The position numbers were made by a program, and so were the translations under genes. A stretch of 64,000 nt of DNA, taken from NCBI GenBank assembly GCA_902556065.1, contig CACDUV010000002.1, positions 1 to 64,000 of the forward strand. The letters run 5' to 3'. The stretch comes from an uncultured Pelagibacteraceae bacterium (GTDB lineage: Bacteria; Pseudomonadota; Alphaproteobacteria; Pelagibacterales; Pelagibacteraceae). The stretch's first letter is position 1, and every line of letters starts with the position of its first letter. Positions 46,140 to 54,766 of this stretch are shown here, in pieces. The notes below the pieces were generated by a model that did not search any database, was not told where the DNA came from, and saw only the letters and a program-made list of their open reading frames with translations.

Positions 46140-47547
46140 TTTCTTTGTTATTGTATAATATTTGATTTTTAAGTTTATTGATATTATCTACCATTTCTGG
46201 ATTCTTTTCTTTAATTTTCTCAATTGTTTTTACTGAATGAATAATTGTAGTATGATCTCTATTTGAGAACTCTCTTCCTATTTCTGGTAACGATTTTGAA
46301 GTTAAAACTTTAGTTAAGTAAATTGCAGTCTGTCGTGGTCTTACAAGATATCTTGATCTTCTTGAAGAAAGCATTTCATTTTTGCTTATCTTGAAAAACT
46401 TACACACAATAGTCTGTATTAAATCAATTGTAACTTTGTTTTCTGAGATATTCAAAAGATCTTTTAATACCACTTTAGTTTCAGGTAAATTAAGAACTTT
46501 ATTATATATTCTTGAAAATGAAACAATTCTATTAACCGCACCAACTAACTCTCTAACACTTCCAGAAATCTCATTGCTAATAAAATCTTGTATCTCTTTT
46601 GAAACTTGTAGCTGATCCGAATATAAATTATTTAACTCATCTGTTTTTTTTTGAACTATTTTTTTTCGTAATTCTAAATCGGGTTTTTGAATATCAACTA
46701 CCAAACCTCCTGAAAATCTAGATTTAATTCTCTCTTGAATACGCATTAGTTTATTGGGTGCTCTATCAGCAGATACAATTATTTGTGATCCTTTGTCTAA
46801 TAAAGCATTGAAAGTATGAAAAAATTCTTCCTGCATTGCCTCTTTACCGCTAATAAACTGGATATCATCTATTAATAAAATATCAGTATTTCTAAAATAT
46901 TCTTTAAACTTAACCATATCATTTGACTTGATTGATTTTACAAACTGATACATGAAACGTTCAGCTGAGATAAACATTACTTTATTTTTTTTCTTCATCT
47001 CAAAACCTATAGAATTTAATAAATGAGTTTTTCCCATTCCTACACCACCATAAATATAAAGTGGGTTGTAATGAGAAATAGTTTCAGTAACTTTTAAAGA
47101 TGCTTCGTAAGCAAGTCTGTTGCTTGATCCATTTATAAAATTATCAAATCGTTTATTTGGATCTATTCGATTATATTGAAGATAAGAATCTTTAATAAAA
47201 GAAACTTTTTCATTTTGGGTGTTTTCAATATTTATTGAGTCTTTTAACTCTTTGTCTATTTTTTGATCAATAATCTTGAATTCAATTCTAATTATATCTT
47301 TTTTATACAATTTAATTATTTTTAAAATTTGGTCTAAATACCTTGAAGTTATCCAGTCTCTAATAAATCTTGTAGGAACAGATAATAATAAATAATTATT
47401 ATGTTCCTCAATAAATGATATTTTTTTTAACCAACTTTCATAAACTTCAGAACCTAATTTGTTCTTCATTTCAGATTGGATTATTTTCCAATCAAGCTCT
47501 TTTGAAGTAAAATTATCAATGTTATTGTTTGTAAAAGTTTTGTTCAT
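46129..47547 (-). CDS. dnaA: chromosomal replication initiator protein DnaA
   Basis: 472 residues. Domain I (1-90) includes EVYESWLKKISF, domain III has Walker A GGVGMGKTHLL and Walker B LLIDDIQFI, and domain IV carries the DNA-binding signature with FSNRDHTTIIHSVKTI. It binds DnaA boxes at the origin and melts DNA. It is followed by dnaN with an 11-base overlap and preceded by 314 non-coding bases, then rpsT and mutM. I see no cluster of DnaA boxes upstream, so the origin is probably elsewhere. Confidence 0.97.
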   Translation of the reverse strand: MNKTFTNNNIDNFTSKELDWKIIQSEMKNKLGSEVYESWLKKISFIEEHNNYLLLSVPTRFIRDWITSRYLDQILKIIKLYKKDIIRIEFKIIDQKIDKELKDSINIENTQNEKVSFIKDSYLQYNRIDPNKRFDNFINGSSNRLAYEASLKVTETISHYNPLYIYGGVGMGKTHLLNSIGFEMKKKNKVMFISAERFMYQFVKSIKSNDMVKFKEYFRNTDILLIDDIQFISGKEAMQEEFFHTFNALLDKGSQIIVSADRAPNKLMRIQERIKSRFSGGLVVDIQKPDLELRKKIVQKKTDELNNLYSDQLQVSKEIQDFISNEISGSVRELVGAVNRIVSFSRIYNKVLNLPETKVVLKDLLNISENKVTIDLIQTIVCKFFKISKNEMLSSRRSRYLVRPRQTAIYLTKVLTSKSLPEIGREFSNRDHTTIIHSVKTIEKIKEKNPEMVDNINKLKNQILYNNKENEI

Positions 47548-47861
47548 AACTTAAGGGAGAATCTCAGTTAGAACTATTTAAAAAATTTTGCAACAAGTAT
47601 CGAATTCAAAATTAAAAAAATATTAAATCTGAAATTGTAAATTTTTTTTGTCGAGAAATTTTTTAAATGCTTTAAATTTTAAAAATATTAAAAATATTTT
47701 GTGAAAATAAAATTATTAATTGAATCAAATACAGATTGAATCAAACACTAATTGTATCGCTTGAGACCAAAAATTTACTAAATCTAAATATAGTAATTTA
47801 AAAACTTAAACTCTTATATAATGTGTTGCTAAAATTTATCTTAGAAAAAAATTAAGCAGTA
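47548..47861. other. 314-base non-coding region between rpsT and dnaA
   Basis: This is the longest gap in the window and is strongly AT-rich. It holds a direct repeat of ATTGAATCAAA (47719-47729 and 47735-47745, 16 bases apart), three GANTC sites (47559, 47722 and 47738), and near the rpsT stop a weak hairpin with a T7 tract. I see no TTATCCACA-type DnaA box and no convincing ORF. It most likely carries the dnaA promoter and its control sites. Confidence 0.6.
47719..47745. repeat. direct repeat ATTGAATCAAA upstream of dnaA
   Basis: Two exact 11-base copies at 47719-47729 and 47735-47745. Each contains TTGAATCAA, an odd palindrome, and one GANTC. They sit about 175-230 bases upstream of the dnaA ATG. 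Spacing of 16 bases is about one and a half helical turns, so paired binding by a regulator on opposite faces is possible. Confidence 0.6.
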
Positions 47862-47873
47862 TTAAATTGCTGC
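47843..47873 (-). terminator. weak terminator after rpsT
   Basis: On the minus strand AGCA...TGCT arms around an AT-rich loop are followed by AATTTTTTTC. The stem is only about 4-5 pairs and overlaps the rpsT stop, so the call rests mainly on the T7 tract and position. Read-through into dnaA is possible. Confidence 0.3.
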
Positions 47874-48122
47874 AATCTTTTTTGTTATTCTTGAAACGTT
47901 TCTTGATGCATTTTGTTTTTTAATTACACCAGTCTTTGCAATTTTCATCAACTCAGAGTTTAATTTAGGTAGAAATTTTAATGCTTCCTCTTTCTTTTTT
48001 GTGTCAATTAAAGCATTCATTTTCTTTATTGCGTTTTTAAATCTACTTTTTCTAGCTTTGTTTACTACTGTTTGCTTAGAAATTCGTCTTATACGTTTAA
48101 TAGCTGATTTTGTATTTGCCAT
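47862..48122 (-). CDS. rpsT: 30S ribosomal protein S20
   Basis: 86 residues from the ATG at 48122 (MANTKSAIKRIRR), the universal S20 start; the track's earlier start adds 12 unrelated residues. Highly basic helical bundle that binds 16S rRNA. A strong promoter sits so close that the mRNA may begin at or next to the ATG. It lies between mutM (upstream) and dnaA (downstream), all on the minus strand. Confidence 0.96.
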   Translation of the reverse strand: MANTKSAIKRIRRISKQTVVNKARKSRFKNAIKKMNALIDTKKKEEALKFLPKLNSELMKIAKTGVIKKQNASRNVSRITKKIAAI

Positions 48123-48129
48123 GCGCAGG

Positions 48130-48158
48130 GGTATAGCTTGAGAACTGAAAACGGTCAA
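48130..48158 (-). promoter_or_regulatory. sigma-70 promoter of rpsT
   Basis: On the minus strand TTGACC (48158-48153), a 17-base spacer, and TATACC (48135-48130). Only seven bases, CCTGCGC, separate the -10 from the ATG, so the predicted transcript starts at or within a base or two of the start codon. The GC-rich discriminator is typical of promoters under stringent control. No Shine-Dalgarno is present. Confidence 0.65.
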
Positions 48159-48170
48159 CTAAATATTTAT

Positions 48171-49034
48171 CTAATTTTGACAAGAATTACAAAAGAAAGT
48201 GGATCTATTTGATACAATTTTTTTCTTTATAGTATCTCTGCATCCTCTGGTTTTACATCTTAATCCTTGCTGCTGATAAACTTTAAATTCTTTTTGATAA
48301 TTTCCAGAAGATCCCAATGTATCTTTAAAATCTCTAATACTCGATCCACCTTTTTTAATTGCTCTTGATAATATTTTTTTTGAATTATAAATAATTTTTT
48401 TACAATCATCTCTAGACAATAAACTTGCTTTTTTAAATGGATAAATTTTACTTATAAATAAAATTTCACTTGCATAAATATTTCCAATTCCAGAGACAAA
48501 TTTTTGATCTAATAAAAAAGCTTTTATATTTTTGTGCTTTCCTTTGAAGTAATTAACAACATAATTCAGATTAAAATTTAAATTAAATGGTTCTGGTCCT
48601 AAATTTTTAAATCTATTTTTTAAATTTTTGTCATTTTCTACTAATTCAAAAAAACCAAATCTTCTTGGATCATTATAAACTACTTTTAAAGAATTAAATA
48701 TTAACTCAATATGATTATGTTTTTTTGGTAATCCTGGGGAATGATAAAAACTAGCATTAGTAAATTTTAAATCTTTTTTATTATCAATGATGTGGATAGT
48801 TCCAGACATTCCTAAATGTATCAAACAGAAATCTCCATTTTTAAAATTCAATATTAAATACTTAGAAAATCTATCAACTTTAGTAATTTTTTTATTCTTT
48901 AAATAAGAGCTAAAATTTTTTGGAATTGGAAATCTAAGATTTTTATTTCTAATAATTACTTTTTTAATACTTTTTTGTTTAATTTTTTTATCTAAAGATT
49001 GTCTAATAATTTCTACTTCTGGTAATTCTGGCAT
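48171..49034 (-). CDS. mutM: formamidopyrimidine-DNA glycosylase
   Basis: 287 residues beginning MPELPEVEIIRQSL, with catalytic Pro2 and Glu3. The helix-two-turn-helix region includes QKFVSGIGNIYASEILF, and the C-terminal zinc finger has CKTRGCRDTI and FFCNSCQ. It removes 8-oxoguanine and formamidopyrimidines and nicks the DNA. It is divergent from ubiE, 29 bases away, and 48 bases upstream of rpsT. Confidence 0.96.
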   Translation of the reverse strand: MPELPEVEIIRQSLDKKIKQKSIKKVIIRNKNLRFPIPKNFSSYLKNKKITKVDRFSKYLILNFKNGDFCLIHLGMSGTIHIIDNKKDLKFTNASFYHSPGLPKKHNHIELIFNSLKVVYNDPRRFGFFELVENDKNLKNRFKNLGPEPFNLNFNLNYVVNYFKGKHKNIKAFLLDQKFVSGIGNIYASEILFISKIYPFKKASLLSRDDCKKIIYNSKKILSRAIKKGGSSIRDFKDTLGSSGNYQKEFKVYQQQGLRCKTRGCRDTIKKKIVSNRSTFFCNSCQN

Positions 49035-49063
49035 TTCTAACTATATTCAATATATATTTTTAT

Positions 49064-49768
49064 ATGCAACAATATCTTCAAAATAAAAAAGGCCTTGTAG
49101 AGGGTGTTTTTGATCAGGTTTATAGTAAATACGATTTGATGAATGATTTCATGTCACTTGGCATTCATCGATTTTGGAAAAAGAGTCTGATCAATATTAT
49201 GAAACCATCTCCAAACAAAAAGTTAATAGATGTTGCTTGTGGAACTGGAGATGTTGGTAAATTATTTTTGGATAATACAAATCAAATGTCGGAAGTCACT
49301 TGTATAGATCCAAATAAAGGCATGATTACTCAAGGCAAGCAAAAATTATCTAACTATAAAAATATAAAATGGATTAATGCATCTGCTGAAAAACTTCCGC
49401 TTCAAGGTAATCTGTTTGATTATTATACAATAAGCTTTGGACTGAGAAATACAAAGAATTTAGATAAAGCTTTATCAGAAGCATATAGAGTATTAAAACC
49501 TGGAGGAATATTTCTGTGTTTAGAATTTTCAAAAATTCAAAATTCTAACTTAGATTTTATTTATAAAAATTATTCAAAAATAATTCCTCACATTGGCCAA
49601 CTCATTGTTGGTGATAAAAAACCATACGAATATTTGGTAAAAAGTATTGAGGAATTTATTAATCAAGAAGAATTGATTGATTTAATGAAGGTAAATAACT
49701 TTACTAAATGCAAATATAGAAATTTTTCTGGAGGTATAGTTTCTATACATAGTGGTTGGAAGATATAA
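49064..49768 (+). CDS. ubiE: demethylmenaquinone/2-octaprenyl-6-methoxy-benzoquinol methyltransferase
   Basis: 234 residues. UbiE signatures are clear: YDLMNDFMSLGIHRFWK near the start, the SAM-binding VACGTGDVG, and SFGLRNTKNLDKALSEAYRV. It C-methylates the ubiquinone ring precursor in the cytoplasm near the membrane. Its TAA overlaps the ubiB ATG (TAATG), so ubiE-ubiB is a coupled pair. Confidence 0.96.
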   Translation: MQQYLQNKKGLVEGVFDQVYSKYDLMNDFMSLGIHRFWKKSLINIMKPSPNKKLIDVACGTGDVGKLFLDNTNQMSEVTCIDPNKGMITQGKQKLSNYKNIKWINASAEKLPLQGNLFDYYTISFGLRNTKNLDKALSEAYRVLKPGGIFLCLEFSKIQNSNLDFIYKNYSKIIPHIGQLIVGDKKPYEYLVKSIEEFINQEELIDLMKVNNFTKCKYRNFSGGIVSIHSGWKI

Positions 49769-51336
49769 TGCTAAAAAAATTAATTACTTTATTTAAATTA
49801 GGAAGAAAAATTGCAAAATCTGATATCCTAGATATCGCATCAAAATTTAAAAAACCACCAGTAGCAATCACAATTCTATTTCAGCTGCTAGCTATCTCTT
49901 TTGAAAAAAAAGAATTAAATCAACATGTGCAAGACGACGGCGAAAGACTTTCAAAATCATTAGAGTCGATGGGTACAACTTTTATAAAATTAGGTCAATT
50001 TTTAGCTACCAGGCCAGATATTATAGGAGAGGAACTTTCTTCAAAACTGGAAAAATTACAAGATCGTGTACCAGCGTTTTCTATTAATCAAGCAAGAGAA
50101 ATAATTAAGACTGATTTAGGTAATAATGCATATAATTCTATTATAGATTTAAGCGAACCAGTTGCAGCTGCATCAATAGCACAGGTTCATAAAGCTAAAA
50201 TAAATGACAATGGTACGATTAAAGACGTAGCAATAAAAATTATAAGACCAGACATTAAAAAAATATTTAATGAGGAAATTGATGCAATGATGCTATTTGC
50301 TTTTATTGTTGAATCATTTTTAAAAAAAACAAAAAGATTAAAACTTGTAGAAGTTGTTTTTTTATTGAAAGAAATAACTAACCTAGAAATGGATTTAAGA
50401 TTTGAGGCAGCTGCTGCAAATGAATATGCAGAAAATACAAAAAATGATGCTGGATTTAAAGTTCCTGAAATATATTGGAATTTTACTAGTGAAAATGTGA
50501 TGACATTAGATTGGATAGATGGTGTTTCTATTCGTGAAACAGAGGAGCTGAAAAAAAGAAATCTAAATACCAGTAAAATTGCTGAAGATATTATCCAACA
50601 TTTTTTAAGACATGCTGTTAGGGATGGTTTTTTTCATGCTGATATGCACCAAGGAAATATATTTATTGATGAGAGTGGTCAAATAGCTCCAATAGATTTT
50701 GGCATTATGGGTAGATTAGACAAAATGAGCAAACGTTTTTTAGCTGAAATTTTATTTGGATTTATTCAAAGAGATTACAAAAAAGTAGCTGAAGTTCACT
50801 TAGTAGCAGGATTGGTCCCTAAAAATGTCCCAATAGATGACCTTGCCCAGGCATTAAGGTCAATAGGGGAACCTATATTTGGCCAAGAAGTTAAAGATAT
50901 TTCGGGTGGAAAATTATTAAAACAACTTTTTGATGTTACAGAAAAATTCAATATGCAAACTCAGCCCCAGTTATTAATGTTACAAAAAACAATGGTTGTA
51001 GTTGAAGGGGTTGCTAGAAAATTAAACCCTAAAACCAATATTTGGACAACTTCTAAGCCAGTTCTTGAAAATTGGTTAAGAGAAACAAAAGATCCTATAA
51101 ATAATTTTAACGAAACACTAAAAAATAGCACTGAAGTAATTAAAAGATTACCTGAGTTACCTGAAATCATGGACAAAGCAAATCAAGCACTAACATTTTT
51201 AGCTAGTGGACAAATTCCACAAAACTCTAATTCTTATACAGCTTTAAACGATAAAAAATCTGAAATGATAGCATTTAGAAACCAATCTATTATTGGCTTA
51301 TTACTCCTTGTAATTCTCGGTCTTATAGTATTTTAA
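49768..51336 (+). CDS. ubiB: ubiquinone biosynthesis protein UbiB (ABC1/ADCK atypical kinase)
   Basis: 522 residues from the ATG at 49768, which overlaps the ubiE stop; the track's start four codons earlier is less likely. It has the ADCK motifs KLGQFLATRPDIIGEE (KxGQ), an Ala-rich nucleotide loop (AAASIAQVHKA) and HADMHQGNIF plus IDFGIMG as catalytic loop and DFG. A membrane helix ends the chain (SIIGLLLLVILGLIVF). It supports ubiquinone synthesis, probably as an ATPase that extracts intermediates from the membrane. Confidence 0.95.
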   Translation: MLKKLITLFKLGRKIAKSDILDIASKFKKPPVAITILFQLLAISFEKKELNQHVQDDGERLSKSLESMGTTFIKLGQFLATRPDIIGEELSSKLEKLQDRVPAFSINQAREIIKTDLGNNAYNSIIDLSEPVAAASIAQVHKAKINDNGTIKDVAIKIIRPDIKKIFNEEIDAMMLFAFIVESFLKKTKRLKLVEVVFLLKEITNLEMDLRFEAAAANEYAENTKNDAGFKVPEIYWNFTSENVMTLDWIDGVSIRETEELKKRNLNTSKIAEDIIQHFLRHAVRDGFFHADMHQGNIFIDESGQIAPIDFGIMGRLDKMSKRFLAEILFGFIQRDYKKVAEVHLVAGLVPKNVPIDDLAQALRSIGEPIFGQEVKDISGGKLLKQLFDVTEKFNMQTQPQLLMLQKTMVVVEGVARKLNPKTNIWTTSKPVLENWLRETKDPINNFNETLKNSTEVIKRLPELPEIMDKANQALTFLASGQIPQNSNSYTALNDKKSEMIAFRNQSIIGLLLLVILGLIVF

Positions 51337-51344
51337 TTCTGCAA

Positions 51345-52550
51345 ATGAAAAAACTTAGTAGCAAAAAAATTCTGTTTATTATTTGTGGTGGTATTTCAGC
51401 TTATAAAAGTCTTGAAACTATAAGATTATTAAAAAAAAATGGTGCAGAAATAAAAACAATACTTACATCTAGTGCTAAAGAATTTGTAACTCCATTATCA
51501 GTAGCATCATTATCTCAAGGTAAAGTTTATAGTGATTTGTTTAGCTTAGAAAATGAAACTGAAATGGATCATATATCACTTTCTAGATGGGCAGACGTAA
51601 TTGTAGTTGCTCCAACAACTGCGAATACAATTTCAAAATTAGCGCAAGGTACTACTGATGATTTGGCTTCTACTGTTATACTGGCTTCAAATAAACAAAT
51701 TTATTTAGCTCCAGCAATGAATGTTAGAATGTGGCAACATAATTCTACAATAATTAATTTAAAAAAATTGAAAGATTTTGGTTATAAATTTATTGGTCCA
51801 GAAATAGGAGATATGGCATGTGGAGAATACGGTGAAGGTAAAATGTCCGAACCATTAAAAATTGCAGATGAATTAAACCAATTTTTTTTAAACCAAAGTC
51901 AAAATAAAAAATTTAAAGCTTTAGTTACCGCAGGACCAACAAATGAATATATCGATCCTGTGAGATTTATAACAAATAAATCAAGTGGTAAACAAGGATA
52001 TGAGTTAGCCAAATGTCTATCAAAAAAAGGTTTTGATACAACCTTGATTTCAGGACCAACTAATCTAGAGGTAGAAAAAGATATTAAACTTATCGAAGTT
52101 GAAACAGCAGATGAAATGTTTGCTGCTACTCAAAATAATTTACCTGTAGATGTAGCAATTTTTTCAGCAGCAGTATCAGACTTTAAAGTAAAAAATAAAT
52201 CTTTAAATAAAATAAAAAAAAAAGAAGCATTAAATTTAAATTTAGAAAAAAATGTTGATATTTTAAATTATATATCAAATCATAATTCTATGAGGCCTGA
52301 AATTGTCATTGGTTTTGCAGCAGAAACAAATAATGTTTTAAAAAATGCAGATGAGAAATTAAATAAAAAAAATTGTGACTGGATAATTTCCAACGATGTT
52401 TCTAAAAAAAATATTGGATTTAATTCTGATTATAATGAAGTTACGATCCATTATAAAAATAAGTCTTTAAAAAGTGAAGTGCTACCATACAAACGAAAAT
52501 CTGAAATTTCTGAAGAAATAGTTGATAGAATAATTGATCAATTAAATTGA
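51345..52550 (+). CDS. coaBC: bifunctional phosphopantothenoylcysteine decarboxylase / phosphopantothenate--cysteine ligase
   Basis: 401 residues. The N-terminal flavin decarboxylase domain (CoaC) has GGISAYKSLE, the APAMNVRMW motif and the GDMACGEYGEG cysteine. The C-terminal ligase domain (CoaB) begins near 185 with ALVTAGPTNEYIDPVRF. It carries out two consecutive steps of coenzyme A synthesis in the cytoplasm. Its stop overlaps the dut ATG by one base (TGATG). Confidence 0.96.
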   Translation: MKKLSSKKILFIICGGISAYKSLETIRLLKKNGAEIKTILTSSAKEFVTPLSVASLSQGKVYSDLFSLENETEMDHISLSRWADVIVVAPTTANTISKLAQGTTDDLASTVILASNKQIYLAPAMNVRMWQHNSTIINLKKLKDFGYKFIGPEIGDMACGEYGEGKMSEPLKIADELNQFFLNQSQNKKFKALVTAGPTNEYIDPVRFITNKSSGKQGYELAKCLSKKGFDTTLISGPTNLEVEKDIKLIEVETADEMFAATQNNLPVDVAIFSAAVSDFKVKNKSLNKIKKKEALNLNLEKNVDILNYISNHNSMRPEIVIGFAAETNNVLKNADEKLNKKNCDWIISNDVSKKNIGFNSDYNEVTIHYKNKSLKSEVLPYKRKSEISEEIVDRIIDQLN

Positions 52551-52987
52551 TGGCAAAAATCCTTGTAAAAAAATTAGATCCTTCAATAGAGTTACCTGAT
52601 TATAAATCAGAAGGAGCTTCAGGAATGGACCTTATGGCATTTATAAAGGAACCTATTCTACTTAAATCTCAAAATTCATGTTTAGTCCCAACTGGAATTG
52701 CTGTTGCTTTTTCAAATGAATTTGAAATTCAAATAAGACCGCGATCAGGTTTGGCTGCAAAAAATAAAATTAGTGTTTTAAATACACCTGGAACAATAGA
52801 TAGTGATTACAGAGGCGAGATAAAAGTGATACTTTATAATCATGGAAAAGAAGATTTTTTAATAAACAATAAAGACAGAATAGCTCAAATGGTTCTTGCA
52901 CCAGTAATAAAAATGAATTTTGAAGAAACAAAAGAGCTTCCAGAAACAATAAGAGGCGAAGGCGGGTTTGGCTCAACAGGAAAATGA
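52550..52987 (+). CDS. dut: dUTP diphosphatase
   Basis: 145 residues from the ATG at 52550; the track's start one codon earlier is a TTG. Dut motifs are in order: EGASGMDLMA, RPRSGLAAKN, LNTPGTIDSDYRGEIKV and the C-terminal GEGGFGSTGK lid. The trimer hydrolyses dUTP to dUMP, limiting uracil in DNA. coaBC-dut is a conserved pair. It overlaps the ThiF-like gene by 4 bases (ATGA). Confidence 0.97.
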   Translation: MAKILVKKLDPSIELPDYKSEGASGMDLMAFIKEPILLKSQNSCLVPTGIAVAFSNEFEIQIRPRSGLAAKNKISVLNTPGTIDSDYRGEIKVILYNHGKEDFLINNKDRIAQMVLAPVIKMNFEETKELPETIRGEGGFGSTGK

Positions 52988-53739
52988 GCAAAAAATTAAA
53001 CAAAAAACAAATCGAACGTTTTTCAAGACAAATCATACTAAAAAATGTTGGTATTTTAGGCCAAAATAAAATTACAAATTCAAAAGTATTGATAATAGGT
53101 ATGGGAGGACTCGGATGTCCTGTGGCAGAATTCTTGACTAGGTCAGGAATTGGCTCATTAGGAATTGTAGATCATGATCGAATTAGCCTTTCAAATATTC
53201 ATAGGCAAAGTTTATTTAATGAAAAAGATTTAAATCAATCAAAAGTTAAAATTGCTAAAAAAAAGTTAAACGAGATTAATTCTTTAACAAAAATAATAAT
53301 TTTTAATTACAAATTAAATAAATCTAATTTTCAAAAAATTATTAAAGATTATGATTATATTGTTGATGGAACTGATAATTTTGAAAGTAAATTTCTAATT
53401 AATGACTTGAGTTTGAAGCATAAAAAGTTTTTAGTAACTGGTGCCATAAGTAAGTTTGATGGTCATATTTTTACATTTAATTTTAAAAATAAAAATCAAC
53501 CATGTCTTCGATGTTTTTATCAAGAGGAAAATATATCAGATGAAATACTCAATTGTGAATATGAGGGGATCTTAGGAACTGTTGCTGGAATTGTTGGCAC
53601 AATGCAAGCAAATGAGATTTTAAAAAATATTTTGAATATAGGCCAAAATTTAAATAACTATATTTTAATTATTGATTTATTAAATTTAAATTTTAGAAAA
53701 GCAAGAATTAAAAAAAGAAAAAACTGTCTATGCGATTAA
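52984..53739 (+). CDS. ThiF/MoeB-family adenylyltransferase
   Basis: 251 residues with the E1-like fold. ATP-binding GMGGLGCPVAEFLTRSG (about 40-56), IHRQSLF arginine region, DGTDNFESKFLIND, and zinc cysteines in CLRCF and the C-terminal CLC. Such enzymes adenylate the C-terminal glycine of a ThiS- or MoaD-like carrier for sulfur transfer in thiamine or molybdopterin synthesis. No carrier gene is adjacent, so the pathway cannot be fixed. The last pair is C-x-C at the very end rather than C-x2-C. Confidence 0.87.
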   Translation: MSKKLNKKQIERFSRQIILKNVGILGQNKITNSKVLIIGMGGLGCPVAEFLTRSGIGSLGIVDHDRISLSNIHRQSLFNEKDLNQSKVKIAKKKLNEINSLTKIIIFNYKLNKSNFQKIIKDYDYIVDGTDNFESKFLINDLSLKHKKFLVTGAISKFDGHIFTFNFKNKNQPCLRCFYQEENISDEILNCEYEGILGTVAGIVGTMQANEILKNILNIGQNLNNYILIIDLLNLNFRKARIKKRKNCLCD

Positions 53740-54170
53740 TTATTAGAACAATTTTAATTTTTATTTTATCAATATCAATAAGCTTAGCAAATGAGATATT
53801 TGTCTCTTTAAAAAAAAATAAAGTAAACGTTAGATACGGTCCAAGTTTTGATTCAGATGTGAAATATGTTTATAAAAAAATTAATCTTCCTTTAAAACAA
53901 ATTGATAAAAAAGAAAACTTTAGAAGAATTATAGACTTTAAAAATAATGGTGGGTGGATACATACATCTCAGTTAAAAAAAAATAATTCTGTAATAGCAG
54001 CCAAAGATAAAATTTTATTTAAAAGCCCTACATCTTTTGCAAAACCAATTGCTCTTATTAAGAAAGGGAGGTTATTAATATTAGAAAAATGTGAGCAAGA
54101 ATGGTGTGAAATAACCTCTGGAGAATTTCAAGGTTGGATTAAAACAGATAATATCTGGGGATTTAATTAA
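53730..54170 (+). CDS. secreted SH3-domain protein
   Basis: 146 residues. A signal peptide (MRLIIRTILIFILSISISLA) leads to two bacterial SH3-like repeats: KKNKVNVRYGPSFDSDV with GGWIHTSQL, then CEQEWCEITSGEFQGWIKTD. It is probably periplasmic and may bind peptidoglycan peptides or other envelope partners; function is not established for this SH3 (DUF1058-like) family. It overlaps the ThiF-like gene by 10 bases and the convergent DUF3501 gene by 4. Confidence 0.82.
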   Translation: MRLIIRTILIFILSISISLANEIFVSLKKNKVNVRYGPSFDSDVKYVYKKINLPLKQIDKKENFRRIIDFKNNGGWIHTSQLKKNNSVIAAKDKILFKSPTSFAKPIALIKKGRLLILEKCEQEWCEITSGEFQGWIKTDNIWGFN

Positions 54171-54766
54171 CTAAAATCAGCTGAAAGTGACTTTTTATTT
54201 TCAGTAGAGAGTTTAGTGGTATGGGAATATTCTTTATGATCTATTCCAATTTCAACTTCAGTTTCTTCAGACTTAAATTTGGCTATTTGGTCATCAGTAA
54301 AATTAAAATGAATAAATTGAACTGAAGAGGCTTTCCCTTTAGCTGATGTTCTATCAACATCTTCCTCTGGTATGGCTTTTATTTTTTCACCATTAATTTT
54401 CATAAACACTGTTTCTTCTATTCCACCTACTTTTCCTAGAAAAGCTGAACGTGATATAGGGTTGTCTATTTCAAACATCAGTGTAGCTGTTAATTCTTTA
54501 CCATTTGGTATTAGAGGATTATATGCTGATAACTCATCTTTAAGTTGCTCGTCTCCACCTTTTTCAATGTATAGCATTTCTTGGACCTGTGCTAACATAG
54601 TTTCAAAACTCTCAAAATAAAAAGTCGCGTAGGGACCTAAAGCTATTCTTCTATTTTTTTTAAAATCAACAATATTTTTTCTTAGTTCTCTTCTGTTCTC
54701 AATATAAACATCTAAAGGCATGATGTCTTCTTTTAGAATTTTTCTTTTTTCTCTAGGCATGATCAT
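54167..54766 (-). CDS. DUF3501 family protein
   Basis: 199 residues. The N-terminal ILKEDIMPLDVYIENRRELR and GPYATFYFESFETMLAQVQE segments fit DUF3501, a proteobacterial family of unknown function that often sits with rubrerythrin and a cysteine-rich Fe-S protein. No signal peptide or membrane segment. The start may be MIMPR or MPR. It overlaps the Fe-S protein gene by 4 bases (ATGA), so the two are surely co-translated and may act together. Confidence 0.83.
   Translation of the reverse strand: MIMPREKRKILKEDIMPLDVYIENRRELRKNIVDFKKNRRIALGPYATFYFESFETMLAQVQEMLYIEKGGDEQLKDELSAYNPLIPNGKELTATLMFEIDNPISRSAFLGKVGGIEETVFMKINGEKIKAIPEEDVDRTSAKGKASSVQFIHFNFTDDQIAKFKSEETEVEIGIDHKEYSHTTKLSTENKKSLSADFS

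Noticed and set aside
47548-47861. Chromosomal origin next to dnaA
   Set aside because: No clustered TTATCCACA-like boxes or clear unwinding element were seen; dnaA is often away from the origin in alphaproteobacteria.
52770-53036. 88-residue Leu/Phe-rich minus-strand ORF
   Set aside because: Antisense shadow of dut and the ThiF-like gene, typical of AT-rich DNA opposite Lys/Glu-rich proteins.
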